Below, piece after piece: positions 8,803 through 18,857 of a stretch of DNA of 64,000 nt; the first letter of the stretch is position 1, and the number at the start of each line of letters is the position of its first letter. The DNA lies in NCBI RefSeq assembly GCF_009295825.1, contig NZ_WHKF01000007.1, positions 62,001 through 126,000 on the forward strand, given 5' to 3'. The position numbers and the translations under genes were made by a program. Source of the DNA: Marinifilum sp. N1E240. GTDB taxonomy: Bacteria; Bacteroidota; Bacteroidia; Bacteroidales; Marinifilaceae. The notes under the pieces are model-generated. The model was given only the letters and a program-made list of their open reading frames with translations. It did no database searches and was not told the origin of the DNA.

Positions 8803-10581
8803 ATGAAAGCGGGAAGTAAATTAATGATAGCATTAATTGCTGGGGGAATTCTGATTTCAGGATCACCGGTAATTGCAAAGAATATGAACTCTGCACTTAG
8901 AAAAGAGAAGGTGCAGAAGGATGTGAAGTTAACAGAACAACAAAAATTAGAGTTTGATTTTGCATTTGCAGAAGCAACTAAATCTGTTTTGTTAGGTGAG
9001 ATTGAGAAAGGGATTTCTTTGTATGCTTCCTGCATCAAAATTGATCCATCAAGCGCTGTTGTGAGATATGAACTGGCTAACATTTATTTAAGTCAGGGAA
9101 ATTTAAACAGCGCTTTGGAATTATCTCGAGGAGCAGTTAAATTAAAACCACAGAATCTTTGGTACCAAATTCAATTGGCAAATATCTATCAGAAAAAATC
9201 GATGATAGATCATGCTTGTAAAGTATATGATGAGTTGATTGAAATGAACCCGGAGCGCAATGATTTTTACTATTTGCAAGCCTCTCTTTATGCTTCGGTT
9301 GAAAAATTTAAAGAAGCTATTGAAGTCTATAATCGTTTGGAAAAGAAAGTCGGTGTTCAAGAAGGTGTTTCTTTAGAAAAAGAAAGACTTTATTTAAAGT
9401 TAGGCGATAGGAAAATGGCCTACGCAGAGGTTGAAAAATTGATTAAAAAGTATCCTTATAGAGCTGAATTTTACGGCATGCTTGCAGATTTGTACCTTGC
9501 AGATAATGAAGAGGAAAAAGCATTTAAGCAATACAAAGAAATATTAAAGGTTGATCCAAATAATGGATTGGTACACTTTTATCTGGCTGATTTTTACAGA
9601 AAAAAAGGTGAGGTAGAGAAAAGTAATGTTTCATTGGCTAAAGCATTTGCTCAGCAGGAGATAGAAGCAGATCAAAAAATTCAGTATTTAATTGCCATGC
9701 TGATGAATCCTGATCAAGCCAAGTTTACCGATGAATATTTAAAAAGCCTTTTGGATACTCTGGTAGAAATTCACCCTGGACATGTAAGAGTTCATGCTCT
9801 TTATGCTGATTACTTGCGTAAAAGAGATGATAACGAAGGTGCAAAATATCATTTGGAAAAGGTTTTAGAAGAAGAAAAATCGAACTATGTTGTTTGGGAA
9901 GAATTGTTGTTAATTCACAATCAATTGTTGGATTTTGATAGCATGCTTAAAGTTAGTTCTGAGGCGATAAATTATTTCCCAAGCCAACCATTACTCTATG
10001 TTTTTAAGGGTGTTGCATCAGCTCAAAAAGAGGATTATAAAACTGCTATAGAGGCATTCGAAGATGGAATTTCTTACATTGGAGATAATGTTCAATTGAG
10101 AATTCAATTTAAAACTTACATGGGTGATGCTTATTATCAAGCTGGAAATTCTGAAAAAGCCTTTAAAGCTTATGACGAGGTTTTACTTTTTGATCCAAAT
10201 AATGTAATAGTACTAAACAACTACAGTTACTATTTGTCAGTGTTAGGCAAAAACCTTGAAAAGGCAAAAGAAATGAGTTCACTTTGTGTTGAATTGGAAT
10301 CCGAAAATTCAACCTATTTGGATACTTACGCTTGGGTTTTGTATCAATTGGGTCAATATAAAGAAGCTATAATTCCTATGGAAAAAGCAATGCAACACGG
10401 TGGTGAAGAGTCTGCTGTTGTTGTCGAGCATTATGGTGATATTCTTTTTCGCTTAGGCAACAATGAAAAGGCGTTAGAAGAGTGGAAGAAAGCAGTGGAG
10501 ATAGGTGAAGGATCAGAGTATCTTGCCGAAAAGGTTAAAACAGGTGTAATTCCTGAGAAGACAAAGAAGAATGAAGAGTAA
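8803..10581 (+). CDS. Exported tetratricopeptide-repeat protein
   Basis: The 592-residue protein has an N-terminal signal peptide (hydrophobic residues 7-24, ending near VIA) and then a long run of TPR units, for example IYLSQGNLNSALELSRGAV and AYYQAGNSEKAFKAYDEVL, through to the C-terminus near residue 575. TPR superhelices are protein-protein interaction scaffolds, here in the periplasm or at the inner membrane. It follows the nucleotidyltransferase by 8 bases and overlaps the DUF4292 lipoprotein gene by 11 bases, so the three are translationally close and probably one operon. The specific partner is unknown. Confidence 0.85.
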   Translation: MKAGSKLMIALIAGGILISGSPVIAKNMNSALRKEKVQKDVKLTEQQKLEFDFAFAEATKSVLLGEIEKGISLYASCIKIDPSSAVVRYELANIYLSQGNLNSALELSRGAVKLKPQNLWYQIQLANIYQKKSMIDHACKVYDELIEMNPERNDFYYLQASLYASVEKFKEAIEVYNRLEKKVGVQEGVSLEKERLYLKLGDRKMAYAEVEKLIKKYPYRAEFYGMLADLYLADNEEEKAFKQYKEILKVDPNNGLVHFYLADFYRKKGEVEKSNVSLAKAFAQQEIEADQKIQYLIAMLMNPDQAKFTDEYLKSLLDTLVEIHPGHVRVHALYADYLRKRDDNEGAKYHLEKVLEEEKSNYVVWEELLLIHNQLLDFDSMLKVSSEAINYFPSQPLLYVFKGVASAQKEDYKTAIEAFEDGISYIGDNVQLRIQFKTYMGDAYYQAGNSEKAFKAYDEVLLFDPNNVIVLNNYSYYLSVLGKNLEKAKEMSSLCVELESENSTYLDTYAWVLYQLGQYKEAIIPMEKAMQHGGEESAVVVEHYGDILFRLGNNEKALEEWKKAVEIGEGSEYLAEKVKTGVIPEKTKKNEE

Positions 10582-11437
10582 TTTAAATTCAAAAATAGTA
10601 TTAGGGATTTTGTTTGTAATTATTGCCTTTTTTAATGTTTCCTGTAAAACAGTACATGAGTTAGGCGTAGTTAAAGCAAAGCCAATATCCGATGGTAAAC
10701 TGTACAGAGGATTAATAGATAGTAGCCTTCACTACAATACATTTTATGTAAAAAAATTCTCAGCAAGCTTTACTGTTGATGGTGTAAAAAAGAACTTTAA
10801 GGGTTCTATGAAAATTCAGAAAGACAGTTTAATTTGGATGTCAATTACAGCTCCGGTAGGTGGGATAGAGGTGGCTAGAATGCTTATTAGTAAGGATTCG
10901 GTCAAGATGATTGACAGATTAAAAAAGAAGTATTTTGTTGATGATTTTAATTTTTTTAGAGAAAAGTTAAATGTTGATTTAAACTTCGAAACCTTACAAA
11001 GTATATTAACAAATTCGGTATTTACGGCTGTTAATAATGATAAAGGAAAATCTTTTGTGAGAGGTTTTAATGGAAGAATAATCGATAACATGTATGTTTT
11101 CATTTCTGAAAAATCACGTAAGGTGGACAGAAAATTAAGGAAGGATAAATTAAAGAAATTGAATCGTTTCGGTTATCAGAGAGTTGACATAGATCCGTCT
11201 TTAATGAGAATTACTGATGTTTTGGTGAAAGATTTCGATGATGCCCGTGATATTAATGTAAAATATCGTGATTTTAAATCTTTTGAGGAGGAGAAGTTTC
11301 CTCAGCGTTTGAGCTTTCAAGTGAATGATCCGAAACATTTATTATCTTGTAGCATTAAATTTAATAAAATATCTTTCGACGAAAAGCTTAGATTTTCTTT
11401 TAAAATTTCGAGTAAATACGAAAGAATTTATCCCTAA
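10571..11437 (+). CDS. DUF4292-family lipoprotein
   Basis: The 288-residue product has a lipoprotein signal peptide with lipobox NVSC (Cys about residue 25). The body contains SASFTVDGVKKNFKGSMKI and WMSITAPVGGIEVARMLIS, typical of DUF4292, a Bacteroidota family whose function is not established; the predominance of short beta strands suggests an envelope-lipid or lipoprotein-binding fold. The gene begins inside the last codons of the TPR gene (11-base overlap) and precedes the EnvC-like gene by 8 bases. Confidence 0.8.
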   Translation: MKSNLNSKIVLGILFVIIAFFNVSCKTVHELGVVKAKPISDGKLYRGLIDSSLHYNTFYVKKFSASFTVDGVKKNFKGSMKIQKDSLIWMSITAPVGGIEVARMLISKDSVKMIDRLKKKYFVDDFNFFREKLNVDLNFETLQSILTNSVFTAVNNDKGKSFVRGFNGRIIDNMYVFISEKSRKVDRKLRKDKLKKLNRFGYQRVDIDPSLMRITDVLVKDFDDARDINVKYRDFKSFEEEKFPQRLSFQVNDPKHLLSCSIKFNKISFDEKLRFSFKISSKYERIYP

Positions 11438-11445
11438 ATAGCATT

Positions 11446-12672
11446 ATGGGCAAATCAACATTTTCTTACGTTAAAATAATGCAGTATGTACTAATTTTAT
11501 TGATGTTACTATCAGTGGAATCATTTGCACAAACTTCGGTCTCAACACTTAAAAAACGTAAAGAACAAAACGAAAAGGACATTGCCTATACCAATACTCT
11601 TCTAAAAAATACAGTTAAGAATAAAAAGGTTAGCCTTGGGCGATTGTCTCTCTTAAATCAACGTATAAATGCTCGACAGGAATTAATAAAATCTATTGGA
11701 ATTGAAATTTCACACATCGGTAAAGAAATTGATGAAATTAATTCTGAGATTGAAGATCTGGAAGAAGAATTAGACAAGTTGAAAAAGCAGTATGCAAAAG
11801 TAATTGTCTATGCCTATAAGCAAAAAAATTCCTACGAAAAACTGTTGTTTTTGCTATCATCAAAAGACTTTAATCAGGCTTATAAGAGGTATAAGTACTT
11901 GCAACAATTTTCTGAATATAGCAGAAAGCAGGGCATAAATATTGGTAAAAAAAGAAAAAATCTTGATGCAAAAGCTTTAGAATTGAAGAAGGTTAAAGTT
12001 GAGAAGGAAATTCTTTTGAGCCAAAAGACCGACGAAAATATTACACTTACGAACGAAAAAGGTGAGCAGGCTGCTTTAGTACAAAAACTAAAGAAGAGAG
12101 AAAAGCAGTTAAGAGATGATCTGCGCAAGCAAAAAAGATATACACAAAAGCTTGAGAAAGAAATTCAAAGAATAATTGCCAGACAAGCCAAATTGGCTAC
12201 AAAATCGAAAAAAGGTTCTGGTAAATATGGCTTAACACCAGAAGAAAAAGTTCTGTCTGCAAATTTTGGATCTAACAAAGGAAAATTGCCTTGGCCTACT
12301 AAAACAGGTTTTATTTCTGAAAAATTTGGAGAGCATCCACATCCGGTACTTAAGCATGTTAGAGTCAGAAACGATGGTGTAAACATTACGACGGACCAAA
12401 AATCAGATTGTCGAACTATTTTTAAAGGTGAAGTCACTCATATTCTTTCCATGCCAGGATTGAATAATGTAATCATTATTCGTCACGGAGAATATTTTTC
12501 AGTATACTCGAATTTGGCAACTGTAAATGTAAAAAAAGGCGATATTGTTAATTCCAAAGAAAAAATTGGTGTGGTATACACCGATAAGGCTCAAAGCACA
12601 ACAGTTCTTAAATTTCAGTTATGGAAGGGAAGTACTAAATTAAATCCTGCCATTTGGTTGTATCGTAATTAG
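11446..12672 (+). CDS. EnvC-like murein hydrolase activator (degenerate LytM/M23 domain)
   Basis: The 408-residue protein has a signal peptide (ending near ESFAQ), a long coiled coil (about residues 30-265, rich in K, E, L and Q) and a C-terminal M23/LytM domain (from about LPWPTKTGFISEKFGEHP). The zinc ligands look lost: the usual HxGxD position reads RNDGVN and the usual HLHF position reads KFQLWK. This matches EnvC, which activates amidases rather than cutting peptidoglycan itself, so a regulatory role in cell separation is likely. A second possible start is the ATG at 11479. It follows the DUF4292 gene by 8 bases. Confidence 0.85.
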   Translation: MGKSTFSYVKIMQYVLILLMLLSVESFAQTSVSTLKKRKEQNEKDIAYTNTLLKNTVKNKKVSLGRLSLLNQRINARQELIKSIGIEISHIGKEIDEINSEIEDLEEELDKLKKQYAKVIVYAYKQKNSYEKLLFLLSSKDFNQAYKRYKYLQQFSEYSRKQGINIGKKRKNLDAKALELKKVKVEKEILLSQKTDENITLTNEKGEQAALVQKLKKREKQLRDDLRKQKRYTQKLEKEIQRIIARQAKLATKSKKGSGKYGLTPEEKVLSANFGSNKGKLPWPTKTGFISEKFGEHPHPVLKHVRVRNDGVNITTDQKSDCRTIFKGEVTHILSMPGLNNVIIIRHGEYFSVYSNLATVNVKKGDIVNSKEKIGVVYTDKAQSTTVLKFQLWKGSTKLNPAIWLYRN

Positions 12673-12694
12673 TCAAAATCCGTAAGTAGATAGT

Positions 12695-15600
12695 ATGGAA
12701 AATAGTCGGGATGTTTTTATTGCGAAACTTGATCGTTTTATTCGTAAATACTATCAGAATCAATTGCTGAGAGGTATTCTACTTAGCTTAGTAATTTTTC
12801 TGTCTTATTTTCTATTTGTTAGTTTCTCGGAATACTATTTATATTTTTCGGTTCCTACAAAAACAGGACTTCTAATTGCGTCGGGTCTTTTTGTTGGAAT
12901 GGTTCTATATCGATATATTATTAGCCCCATTGTTAGTTTGTATAGAATTGGTGATGTAATAAGTTATAGGCAGGCAATTGAAATAATTGGAGAGCATTTT
13001 CTGGATCAGCAAGATCGTTTATTAAATACATTGGAATTGACAGAACTTTCTTACACATCTGAAAATTCTGATGACACACTATTATTGGCGAGTATAAATC
13101 AAAGGATTGATTCTGTTCGTTTACTTCCATTCCGAAAGGCAGTATCTTTCAAGTCCAGTTTTAAGTACTTTAAATATTTAGGTGGACTAATTTTATTGAT
13201 AGTATTGGTGCATTTTTTAATTCCAGGTTTGTATTCAAATAGTTCCAAAAGATTGGTTCATTTTAACAAGAAATATATGCCTCCTGCTGATTTCTTTTTC
13301 GTTTTAGATTCATTGCCCGAAGGGATAGAAAAAGGTTCTAATTTCGTCTTAAAAGCAAGTACAAATGGAAAGTTTATACCCTCTGAAGTTCATGTCCTTT
13401 TTGGAAATGCAAAATACTTAATGAAGAAAGAAGGAGGTGGAAATTTCACCTATCTGTTTCGCAATGTGAATTCTGATATTCGATTTTTTCTGGAATCAGG
13501 AACGGTAAGTTCTGATATTTTTAAAATTAAAGTTTTATCGAAGCCAGGTGTTCGAAATTTGTCTCTTTCGGTTGTTTCTCCGGCACATACAAAATTGAAA
13601 AAAAGAGAGGAGAGTAATGTCGGAAATGTCAGTGTTCCAGAGGGTTCTGTCTTGAAGTGGGAATTGAAAACAGAGTTTTCAAGGGCGGGAGAATTAATTT
13701 TTTCTGACTCAATAGCCTGTAGTACGGAAATAATCGATGGAAATGTTCTTAAATTTTCCAGAAAAGTTCAAAAAAAATTATCGTACTCTATTTTTTTGGA
13801 AAATGATGAATTTGGCAAAAATTTATTCGCTCGATACAATATTGATATCATTCCAGACTTGTATCCACAAATAAAAGTTAGCTCGCTTCAAGATTCATTA
13901 ATTTCTTCCGGATATTATTTTAGAGGAATTATTAAAGATGATTACGGAATTTCAAAATTGAGATTTGTATATCAATCCGAAAACAATCCTTCGGTTTATA
14001 TTCCTATTTCAATAAATGAAAATTTGACTTCGCAAGAATTTTATTTTGCTTTTGATTTTTCATCGGTTGATTTTAATGAAGGAACTAATGTGAAATATTT
14101 TTTTGAGGTTTTTGATAATGATGGAATCAATGGTTCAAAAAAAACAAGTTCTCAACAATTCAATTACTATATTCCAGATTCGAAACAGCTATACGATTTA
14201 AATACTGTAGTTCAGGATAGCATAAGTAATCAAATTCAAAAAAGTATTGATTTAAGTCAATCTATACAGGAAGATATTTTAAAAATGCAAAAAAATGCTC
14301 TGGACGGGTCTACTGAAAAATGGCAGCAAGAGCAATTGATTCAGGAAATAGGTTCAAAAAAACAGCAGCTTGACGATTTGTTAAAAAATATTTCCAATGA
14401 AAATCAGCGCAAGAATAATTTAATGAATGCTTCAGGAATGGAAGATCCACAACTTTTGGAGAAACAGAAACAAATAGAAGAGTTGATGAAAAAGGTGATG
14501 GATCCTGAACTTGAAAAACTATTTGAAGAATTCAATAAGTTAGCTGAAGATTTGCAATCCGAAAAATTAAATAAGGTTGGAAATCAATTAAAAATGTCGG
14601 TTGATGATTTTCAAAAACAATTGGATCGTAACCTGCAATTGTTGGAAAGGTATGAAATAGAATTGCGAACGAAACAAATTGCAGATAGAATTAATAAGCT
14701 AGCTAACGAACAAGATAATGCAGCGACTAAGTACAGAAAGGACGAAGATTTACTTAAAGAAAAACATAGCTCAGGTAAGGAAAAGTGGGAGGAAATAGAG
14801 ACTGATTTATCAGATTTATTAGATAAGAATTCTGAAATTCAAAAATCTTACAACTTTGAAAATACAGAAAAGGATATACAGGAGATAAGTAATTCAATTA
14901 ATAATTCAGGAGATCAATTAGAAAAAGGAAAAACAGGGAAAGCAGCTAAAGGAATGAAGGAAACGGCAAAAAAACAGAAGCATTTTGCTCAGAAACTATC
15001 CGATAATATTGCTCAAAGTAGTTCTATTCAAATGAGCGCCAATATTGATAACCTCATACGATTAATGAATAATTTAATAGAGTTTTCATTCCAGCAAGAG
15101 GACGTTATTAAGCGATTTAAGAGAATAAATTATCGTAATCCTCAGTACGTTCAAATGATTGAAGAGCAAGGCACACTTAAAGAGGAATATGCATTAATTC
15201 AGGATTCCTTGCTTGCCTTATCGGCACGTTCTCCACAGGTAGCTTCACTAATAGGAAATAAAATTTTTGAAATTGAAAACGAGTTGGAGATAGCTTTATC
15301 AGAAGCTACTGAGCGAAGAAAAATTCAATCGGGCACGGCTCAGCAGAAAGTGTTGACCGAAACCAATGAACTGAGTGTGTTCTTATCTGAAGCATTAAAA
15401 CAGCTAATGGAACAGATGGCAAATGCAATGCCTGGCGATCAGTTAGGTGATAAAAAAGGAGGCAAGCCATCTTTTTCAGGATTAAAATCAGGGCAAGAAT
15501 CATTAAAAAAAATGTTGGAAGATTTAATTTCAGAAATAAAAAATGGTGATGGTAAACCTGGCTCTAGTGAGAAACTTGGAAAATTCTTGCAAAAACAGGA

Positions 15601-15988
15601 AATGTACCGACAAAACTTAAGTGAAATGCTTCAAAATGGTGGCTTAGGACACGAAAGTGAAAAAATATTACGTGAAGTGACAAAAATGCTTGACCAAATT
15701 GAATCAGATGTATCTAATTTTTCTATAAATTCGAGTACTTTAATCCGTCAAAATCGAATCATTACAAAATTATTAGAGGCTGAAAACGCCCATAGAGAAA
15801 AAGATTTTGATAAGAAACGTGAAAGTAAATCAGGAAATTTTTTAAAATTGAGTAACCCTAGAGAAATATTTGAGTATAAAAGAGTACGAACAGAATTTGA
15901 CGATGTATTTTATGACTCAAATGTTAAATTGTTCGATTATTATAATAAGTTGTACCTTGACTATATGATAAAATTAAATAATGACTAA
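12695..15988 (+). CDS. Large DUF4175-family membrane-anchored coiled-coil protein
   Basis: The 1097-residue protein starts with two membrane segments (about residues 25-45 and 55-75), a third near residue 155-170, then an Ig-like/beta-rich extracytoplasmic part up to about residue 500. The remaining half is long coiled coil rich in Q, K, E and N, followed by a disordered stretch (KKGGKPSFSGLKSGQE) and a C-terminal helix. This layout fits DUF4175, found in Bacteroidota next to ybeY and mnmG as here. Function is unknown; the long extracytoplasmic coiled coil suggests a structural envelope role. It overlaps the RsbW-like gene by 8 bases. Confidence 0.75.
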   Translation: MENSRDVFIAKLDRFIRKYYQNQLLRGILLSLVIFLSYFLFVSFSEYYLYFSVPTKTGLLIASGLFVGMVLYRYIISPIVSLYRIGDVISYRQAIEIIGEHFLDQQDRLLNTLELTELSYTSENSDDTLLLASINQRIDSVRLLPFRKAVSFKSSFKYFKYLGGLILLIVLVHFLIPGLYSNSSKRLVHFNKKYMPPADFFFVLDSLPEGIEKGSNFVLKASTNGKFIPSEVHVLFGNAKYLMKKEGGGNFTYLFRNVNSDIRFFLESGTVSSDIFKIKVLSKPGVRNLSLSVVSPAHTKLKKREESNVGNVSVPEGSVLKWELKTEFSRAGELIFSDSIACSTEIIDGNVLKFSRKVQKKLSYSIFLENDEFGKNLFARYNIDIIPDLYPQIKVSSLQDSLISSGYYFRGIIKDDYGISKLRFVYQSENNPSVYIPISINENLTSQEFYFAFDFSSVDFNEGTNVKYFFEVFDNDGINGSKKTSSQQFNYYIPDSKQLYDLNTVVQDSISNQIQKSIDLSQSIQEDILKMQKNALDGSTEKWQQEQLIQEIGSKKQQLDDLLKNISNENQRKNNLMNASGMEDPQLLEKQKQIEELMKKVMDPELEKLFEEFNKLAEDLQSEKLNKVGNQLKMSVDDFQKQLDRNLQLLERYEIELRTKQIADRINKLANEQDNAATKYRKDEDLLKEKHSSGKEKWEEIETDLSDLLDKNSEIQKSYNFENTEKDIQEISNSINNSGDQLEKGKTGKAAKGMKETAKKQKHFAQKLSDNIAQSSSIQMSANIDNLIRLMNNLIEFSFQQEDVIKRFKRINYRNPQYVQMIEEQGTLKEEYALIQDSLLALSARSPQVASLIGNKIFEIENELEIALSEATERRKIQSGTAQQKVLTETNELSVFLSEALKQLMEQMANAMPGDQLGDKKGGKPSFSGLKSGQESLKKMLEDLISEIKNGDGKPGSSEKLGKFLQKQEMYRQNLSEMLQNGGLGHESEKILREVTKMLDQIESDVSNFSINSSTLIRQNRIITKLLEAENAHREKDFDKKRESKSGNFLKLSNPREIFEYKRVRTEFDDVFYDSNVKLFDYYNKLYLDYMIKLNND

Positions 15989-16388
15989 ATCTGATAACTT
16001 GTTGGTATTTCCTTCCGAACTAGAGAACATAAGTAGGGTTGAACGCTTGATAGACGATATTTCTTCATCCTACAATTTAAGCTCAGAAATTTACGGTAAA
16101 ATTTCTGTGGCAATTATCGAAGCTGTAAATAATGCTATCTTGCACGGTAATAGATTAGATGTCTCGAAGAAAGTAAAAATCGAGTACAATATCGATGAGG
16201 AAGCAATACAGTTTATTGTAGGAGATGAAGGTACAGGATTTGATTTTGCTAATATTCCTGATCCAACTTTACCAGAAAATATAGAAAAAACACATGGGCG
16301 CGGTATTTTCTTAATGAATCATCTTGCTGATGATATTGAGTTTAATGAAAATGGTGCCTTAGTAGAAATGAAATTTAGATTTGGATAA
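15981..16388 (+). CDS. RsbW-like ATP-binding protein (anti-sigma factor kinase family)
   Basis: The 135-residue protein is a stand-alone GHKL ATPase domain. It has the N-box (IEAVNNAILHGNR), the G1 box (DEGTGFDF) and a G2-like ATP lid (KTHGRGIFLMNHL), as in RsbW/SpoIIAB serine kinases. Such proteins bind a sigma factor or phosphorylate a STAS-domain antagonist, but no partner gene is adjacent. The start overlaps the end of the DUF4175 gene by 8 bases and the stop directly abuts the ybeY start, indicating tight translational coupling. Its target is unknown. Confidence 0.85.
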   Translation: MTKSDNLLVFPSELENISRVERLIDDISSSYNLSSEIYGKISVAIIEAVNNAILHGNRLDVSKKVKIEYNIDEEAIQFIVGDEGTGFDFANIPDPTLPENIEKTHGRGIFLMNHLADDIEFNENGALVEMKFRFG

Positions 16389-16814
16389 ATGTTGATTACA
16401 TATAATTCGTGTGAAACTGAAATTCCCGCGATTGATCAAAAGCTCATAAGCGATTGGGTCAATCGCGTTGTCGTTAATAATGGTAGTGAAATAGGAGAGA
16501 TCAATTACTATTTTTGCTCAGACGACTACTTGTTACAAATGAATCGTGAACACCTTAATCATGATTATTTTACAGATATAATCACTTTTGATTATACTGT
16601 CGCCAATATTATTTCTGGTGATCTTTTTATAAGTGTAGATACTGTTAAAGATAATGCAGAAGATTACAAATGCGAATATTTCGAAGAACTTCATCGTGTA
16701 ATAATTCATGGAGTGTTACATCTGTTAGGAATTGATGATAAAACAGATGAAGATCAGGAGATCATGACACAAAAGGAGGACGAATCATTAGTATTACTTT
16801 CCGAGATTCATTAA
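16389..16814 (+). CDS. ybeY: Endoribonuclease YbeY (rRNA maturation)
   Basis: The 141-residue protein has the metal-binding motif HGVLHLLGIDD and the upstream core NHDYFTDIITFDYT, as in YbeY, which acts in 16S rRNA 3' maturation and ribosome quality control. In the canonical motif the third ligand is His (HxxxHxxxxxH); here that position is Asp. I recall a similar Asp in other Bacteroidota YbeY proteins (KDKT), so this is probably a lineage form rather than a dead enzyme. It abuts the RsbW-like gene. Confidence 0.9.
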   Translation: MLITYNSCETEIPAIDQKLISDWVNRVVVNNGSEIGEINYYFCSDDYLLQMNREHLNHDYFTDIITFDYTVANIISGDLFISVDTVKDNAEDYKCEYFEELHRVIIHGVLHLLGIDDKTDEDQEIMTQKEDESLVLLSEIH

Positions 16815-16914
16815 ATTTGTGAAATTTTTTAATTTATTTTGCTCTGTTTCAATAGTTTAGATCGATAAGCGTTGATCTAGTATTTTGGTATACAGTAGTT
16901 TAGAGTAAAATATC

Positions 16915-16922
16915 TATCTTTG
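16915..16922 (+). promoter_or_regulatory. -7 promoter box of mnmG
   Basis: TATCTTTG matches TAnnTTTG, 41 bases before the mnmG ATG, in the 149-base gap after ybeY. It lies inside a TATCTA/TAGATA inverted repeat. No convincing -33 element is seen. Confidence 0.5.
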
Positions 16923-16963
16923 TAGATAAATAAGGAATATAGAATACAAATATCTGATATAGT

Positions 16964-18841
16964 ATGTTGCCTAAATATGATGTAGTAGTAGTAGGAGCCG
17001 GACATGCAGGATGTGAAGCAGCAACGGCTGCTGCTAATCTTGGTTCAACTGTCTTGTTGATTACAATGGACATGAATAAAATCGCACAAATGTCATGTAA
17101 TCCGGCAATCGGTGGGATTGCAAAAGGGCAAATTGTAAGGGAAATTGATGCATTGGGAGGATATTCTGGTATTGTTACCGATCGATCTTCAATTCAATTT
17201 CGCATGTTAAATCGTTCAAAAGGACCTGCAATGTGGAGTCCGCGTGCACAGTGCGATCGAATGATTTTTTCTGCTGAATGGAGAAAAATTGTTGAAAATA
17301 CCGATAATCTTGACATGTGGCAGGATGCTGTTGTTGGTGTAATTGTTGAAGATGGAATTGTAAAAGGTGTAAAAACCAAACTGGGAATAAATATACTTGC
17401 GGAAACTGTTGTTTTAACCAACGGAACCTTTCTAAATGGTTTGATGCATATTGGTCGCAATAAGGAAACAGGTGGAAGATCTGCAGAACCCGCTTCATTT
17501 GGAATAAGTGAGCAATTAAAATCATTTGGATTTGAAGTTGGCAGAATGAAAACAGGAACTCCAGCTCGATTAGATGGAAGATCAATTGATTTTTCTGTGA
17601 TGAAAAAGCAGGAAGGAGAGGAAGGATTTTATCAATTTTCGTATTTAAATAATCATGTAGATAAAACACTTCGTCAGCGTCCATGTTATATTGTTTATAC
17701 AAATCCTGAAGTGCATGATAATTTAAGAGAAGGATTTGAAGATTCACCTATGTACAATGGAACGATCCAAAGTACAGGACCTCGATATTGTCCGAGTATT
17801 GAATCGAAGCTTTCAACTTTTGCTGAGAAACAGGAACATCTACTGTTTTTGGAACCTGAAGGTGAATTTACACATGAATATTACATAAATGGATTTTCTT
17901 CAAGTTTAGCTTGGGATGTTCAATTGAAAGCATTAAAAAAAGTCCCAGGTCTTGAGAATGTAAAAATGTATAGACCGGGTTATGCAATAGAGTATGATTA
18001 TTTCGCTCCAACACAATTGTTTCACACATTAGAGACAAAGTTAATTTCCAACTTGTATTTTGCAGGACAGATTAATGGAACTACAGGATATGAGGAAGCA
18101 GGAGCTCAAGGAATGATGGCTGGAATAAATGCAAGTTTATCTGTACAAGGAAAACCTGAATTTACATTAAAAAGAGATGAAGCTTATATAGGAGTATTAA
18201 TTGACGATCTAGTAACAAAAGGTGTTGATGAACCTTATCGTATGTTCACCTCTAGAGCTGAGTATCGAATATTACTTCGTCAGGATGATGCCGACGTGAG
18301 GTTAACCCCGAAAGCATTTGACCTAGGCTTAGCTGATCAGGAGAGATTAGATTTGCTAGAAGAAAAAATTGTCTATAGAAATAAGTTGGTTAAATTCTGT
18401 AAAGAATTTAGTTGTAAACCAAAATTTCTAAATCCAGTTTTAGAGAAACTAGGAACCTCACCACTAAAACAGGGTGTGAAGTTATATGATATTATCTTAA
18501 GGCCTCAAGTTGGAATTCTTGATCTTATTGAGGATGTGACTCCACTTAAAGAAGTGGTAGACGATATCCCAAATAGAAAAGAGGAGATAATTGAGGCAGC
18601 TGAGGTTTTGATCAAGTATAGTGGTTATATCGATCGTGAAAAATTGATTGCAGATAAGTTAACAAGATTGGAAAATATAGACATAAAAGATCGATTTGAT
18701 TATACAAGTCTCCAATCAATATCCACCGAGGCTAGACAAAAATTAGATAAAATTAAACCACAAACTATAGGACAGGCATCGCGTATATCGGGTGTTTCTC
18801 CTAGTGATATCAACGTTCTTTTGGTGCTAATGGGACGATAA
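16964..18841 (+). CDS. mnmG: tRNA uridine-5-carboxymethylaminomethyl modification enzyme MnmG (GidA)
   Basis: The 625-residue protein begins with an FAD-binding dinucleotide fold ([16 protein letters not shown]) and carries the GidA motifs [29 protein letters not shown] and the late [12 protein letters not shown], with the C-terminal helical MnmE/tRNA-binding region. With MnmE it installs cmnm5 at U34 of certain tRNAs using methylenetetrahydrofolate and FAD. It has its own promoter box. mnmG is often close to the replication origin, and here a parS-like site directly follows its stop codon. Confidence 0.97.
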   Translation: MLPKYDVVVVGAGHAGCEAATAAANLGSTVLLITMDMNKIAQMSCNPAIGGIAKGQIVREIDALGGYSGIVTDRSSIQFRMLNRSKGPAMWSPRAQCDRMIFSAEWRKIVENTDNLDMWQDAVVGVIVEDGIVKGVKTKLGINILAETVVLTNGTFLNGLMHIGRNKETGGRSAEPASFGISEQLKSFGFEVGRMKTGTPARLDGRSIDFSVMKKQEGEEGFYQFSYLNNHVDKTLRQRPCYIVYTNPEVHDNLREGFEDSPMYNGTIQSTGPRYCPSIESKLSTFAEKQEHLLFLEPEGEFTHEYYINGFSSSLAWDVQLKALKKVPGLENVKMYRPGYAIEYDYFAPTQLFHTLETKLISNLYFAGQINGTTGYEEAGAQGMMAGINASLSVQGKPEFTLKRDEAYIGVLIDDLVTKGVDEPYRMFTSRAEYRILLRQDDADVRLTPKAFDLGLADQERLDLLEEKIVYRNKLVKFCKEFSCKPKFLNPVLEKLGTSPLKQGVKLYDIILRPQVGILDLIEDVTPLKEVVDDIPNRKEEIIEAAEVLIKYSGYIDREKLIADKLTRLENIDIKDRFDYTSLQSISTEARQKLDKIKPQTIGQASRISGVSPSDINVLLVLMGR

Positions 18842-18857
18842 TGTTCCACGTGGAACT
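18842..18857. other. parS-like ParB-binding palindrome (site B)
   Basis: TGTTCCACGTGGAACT is a perfect palindrome over its inner 14 bases (GTTCCACGTGGAAC) and matches TGTTnCACGTGnAACA at all but the last base. It begins at the first base after the mnmG stop. The 12-base core is identical to site A at 5553. Confidence 0.75.

Noticed and set aside
17175-17747. 190-codon minus-strand frame inside mnmG
   Set aside because: Composition is unusual (rich in Q, L and F) and overlaps a highly conserved gene; no start signal or family resemblance.
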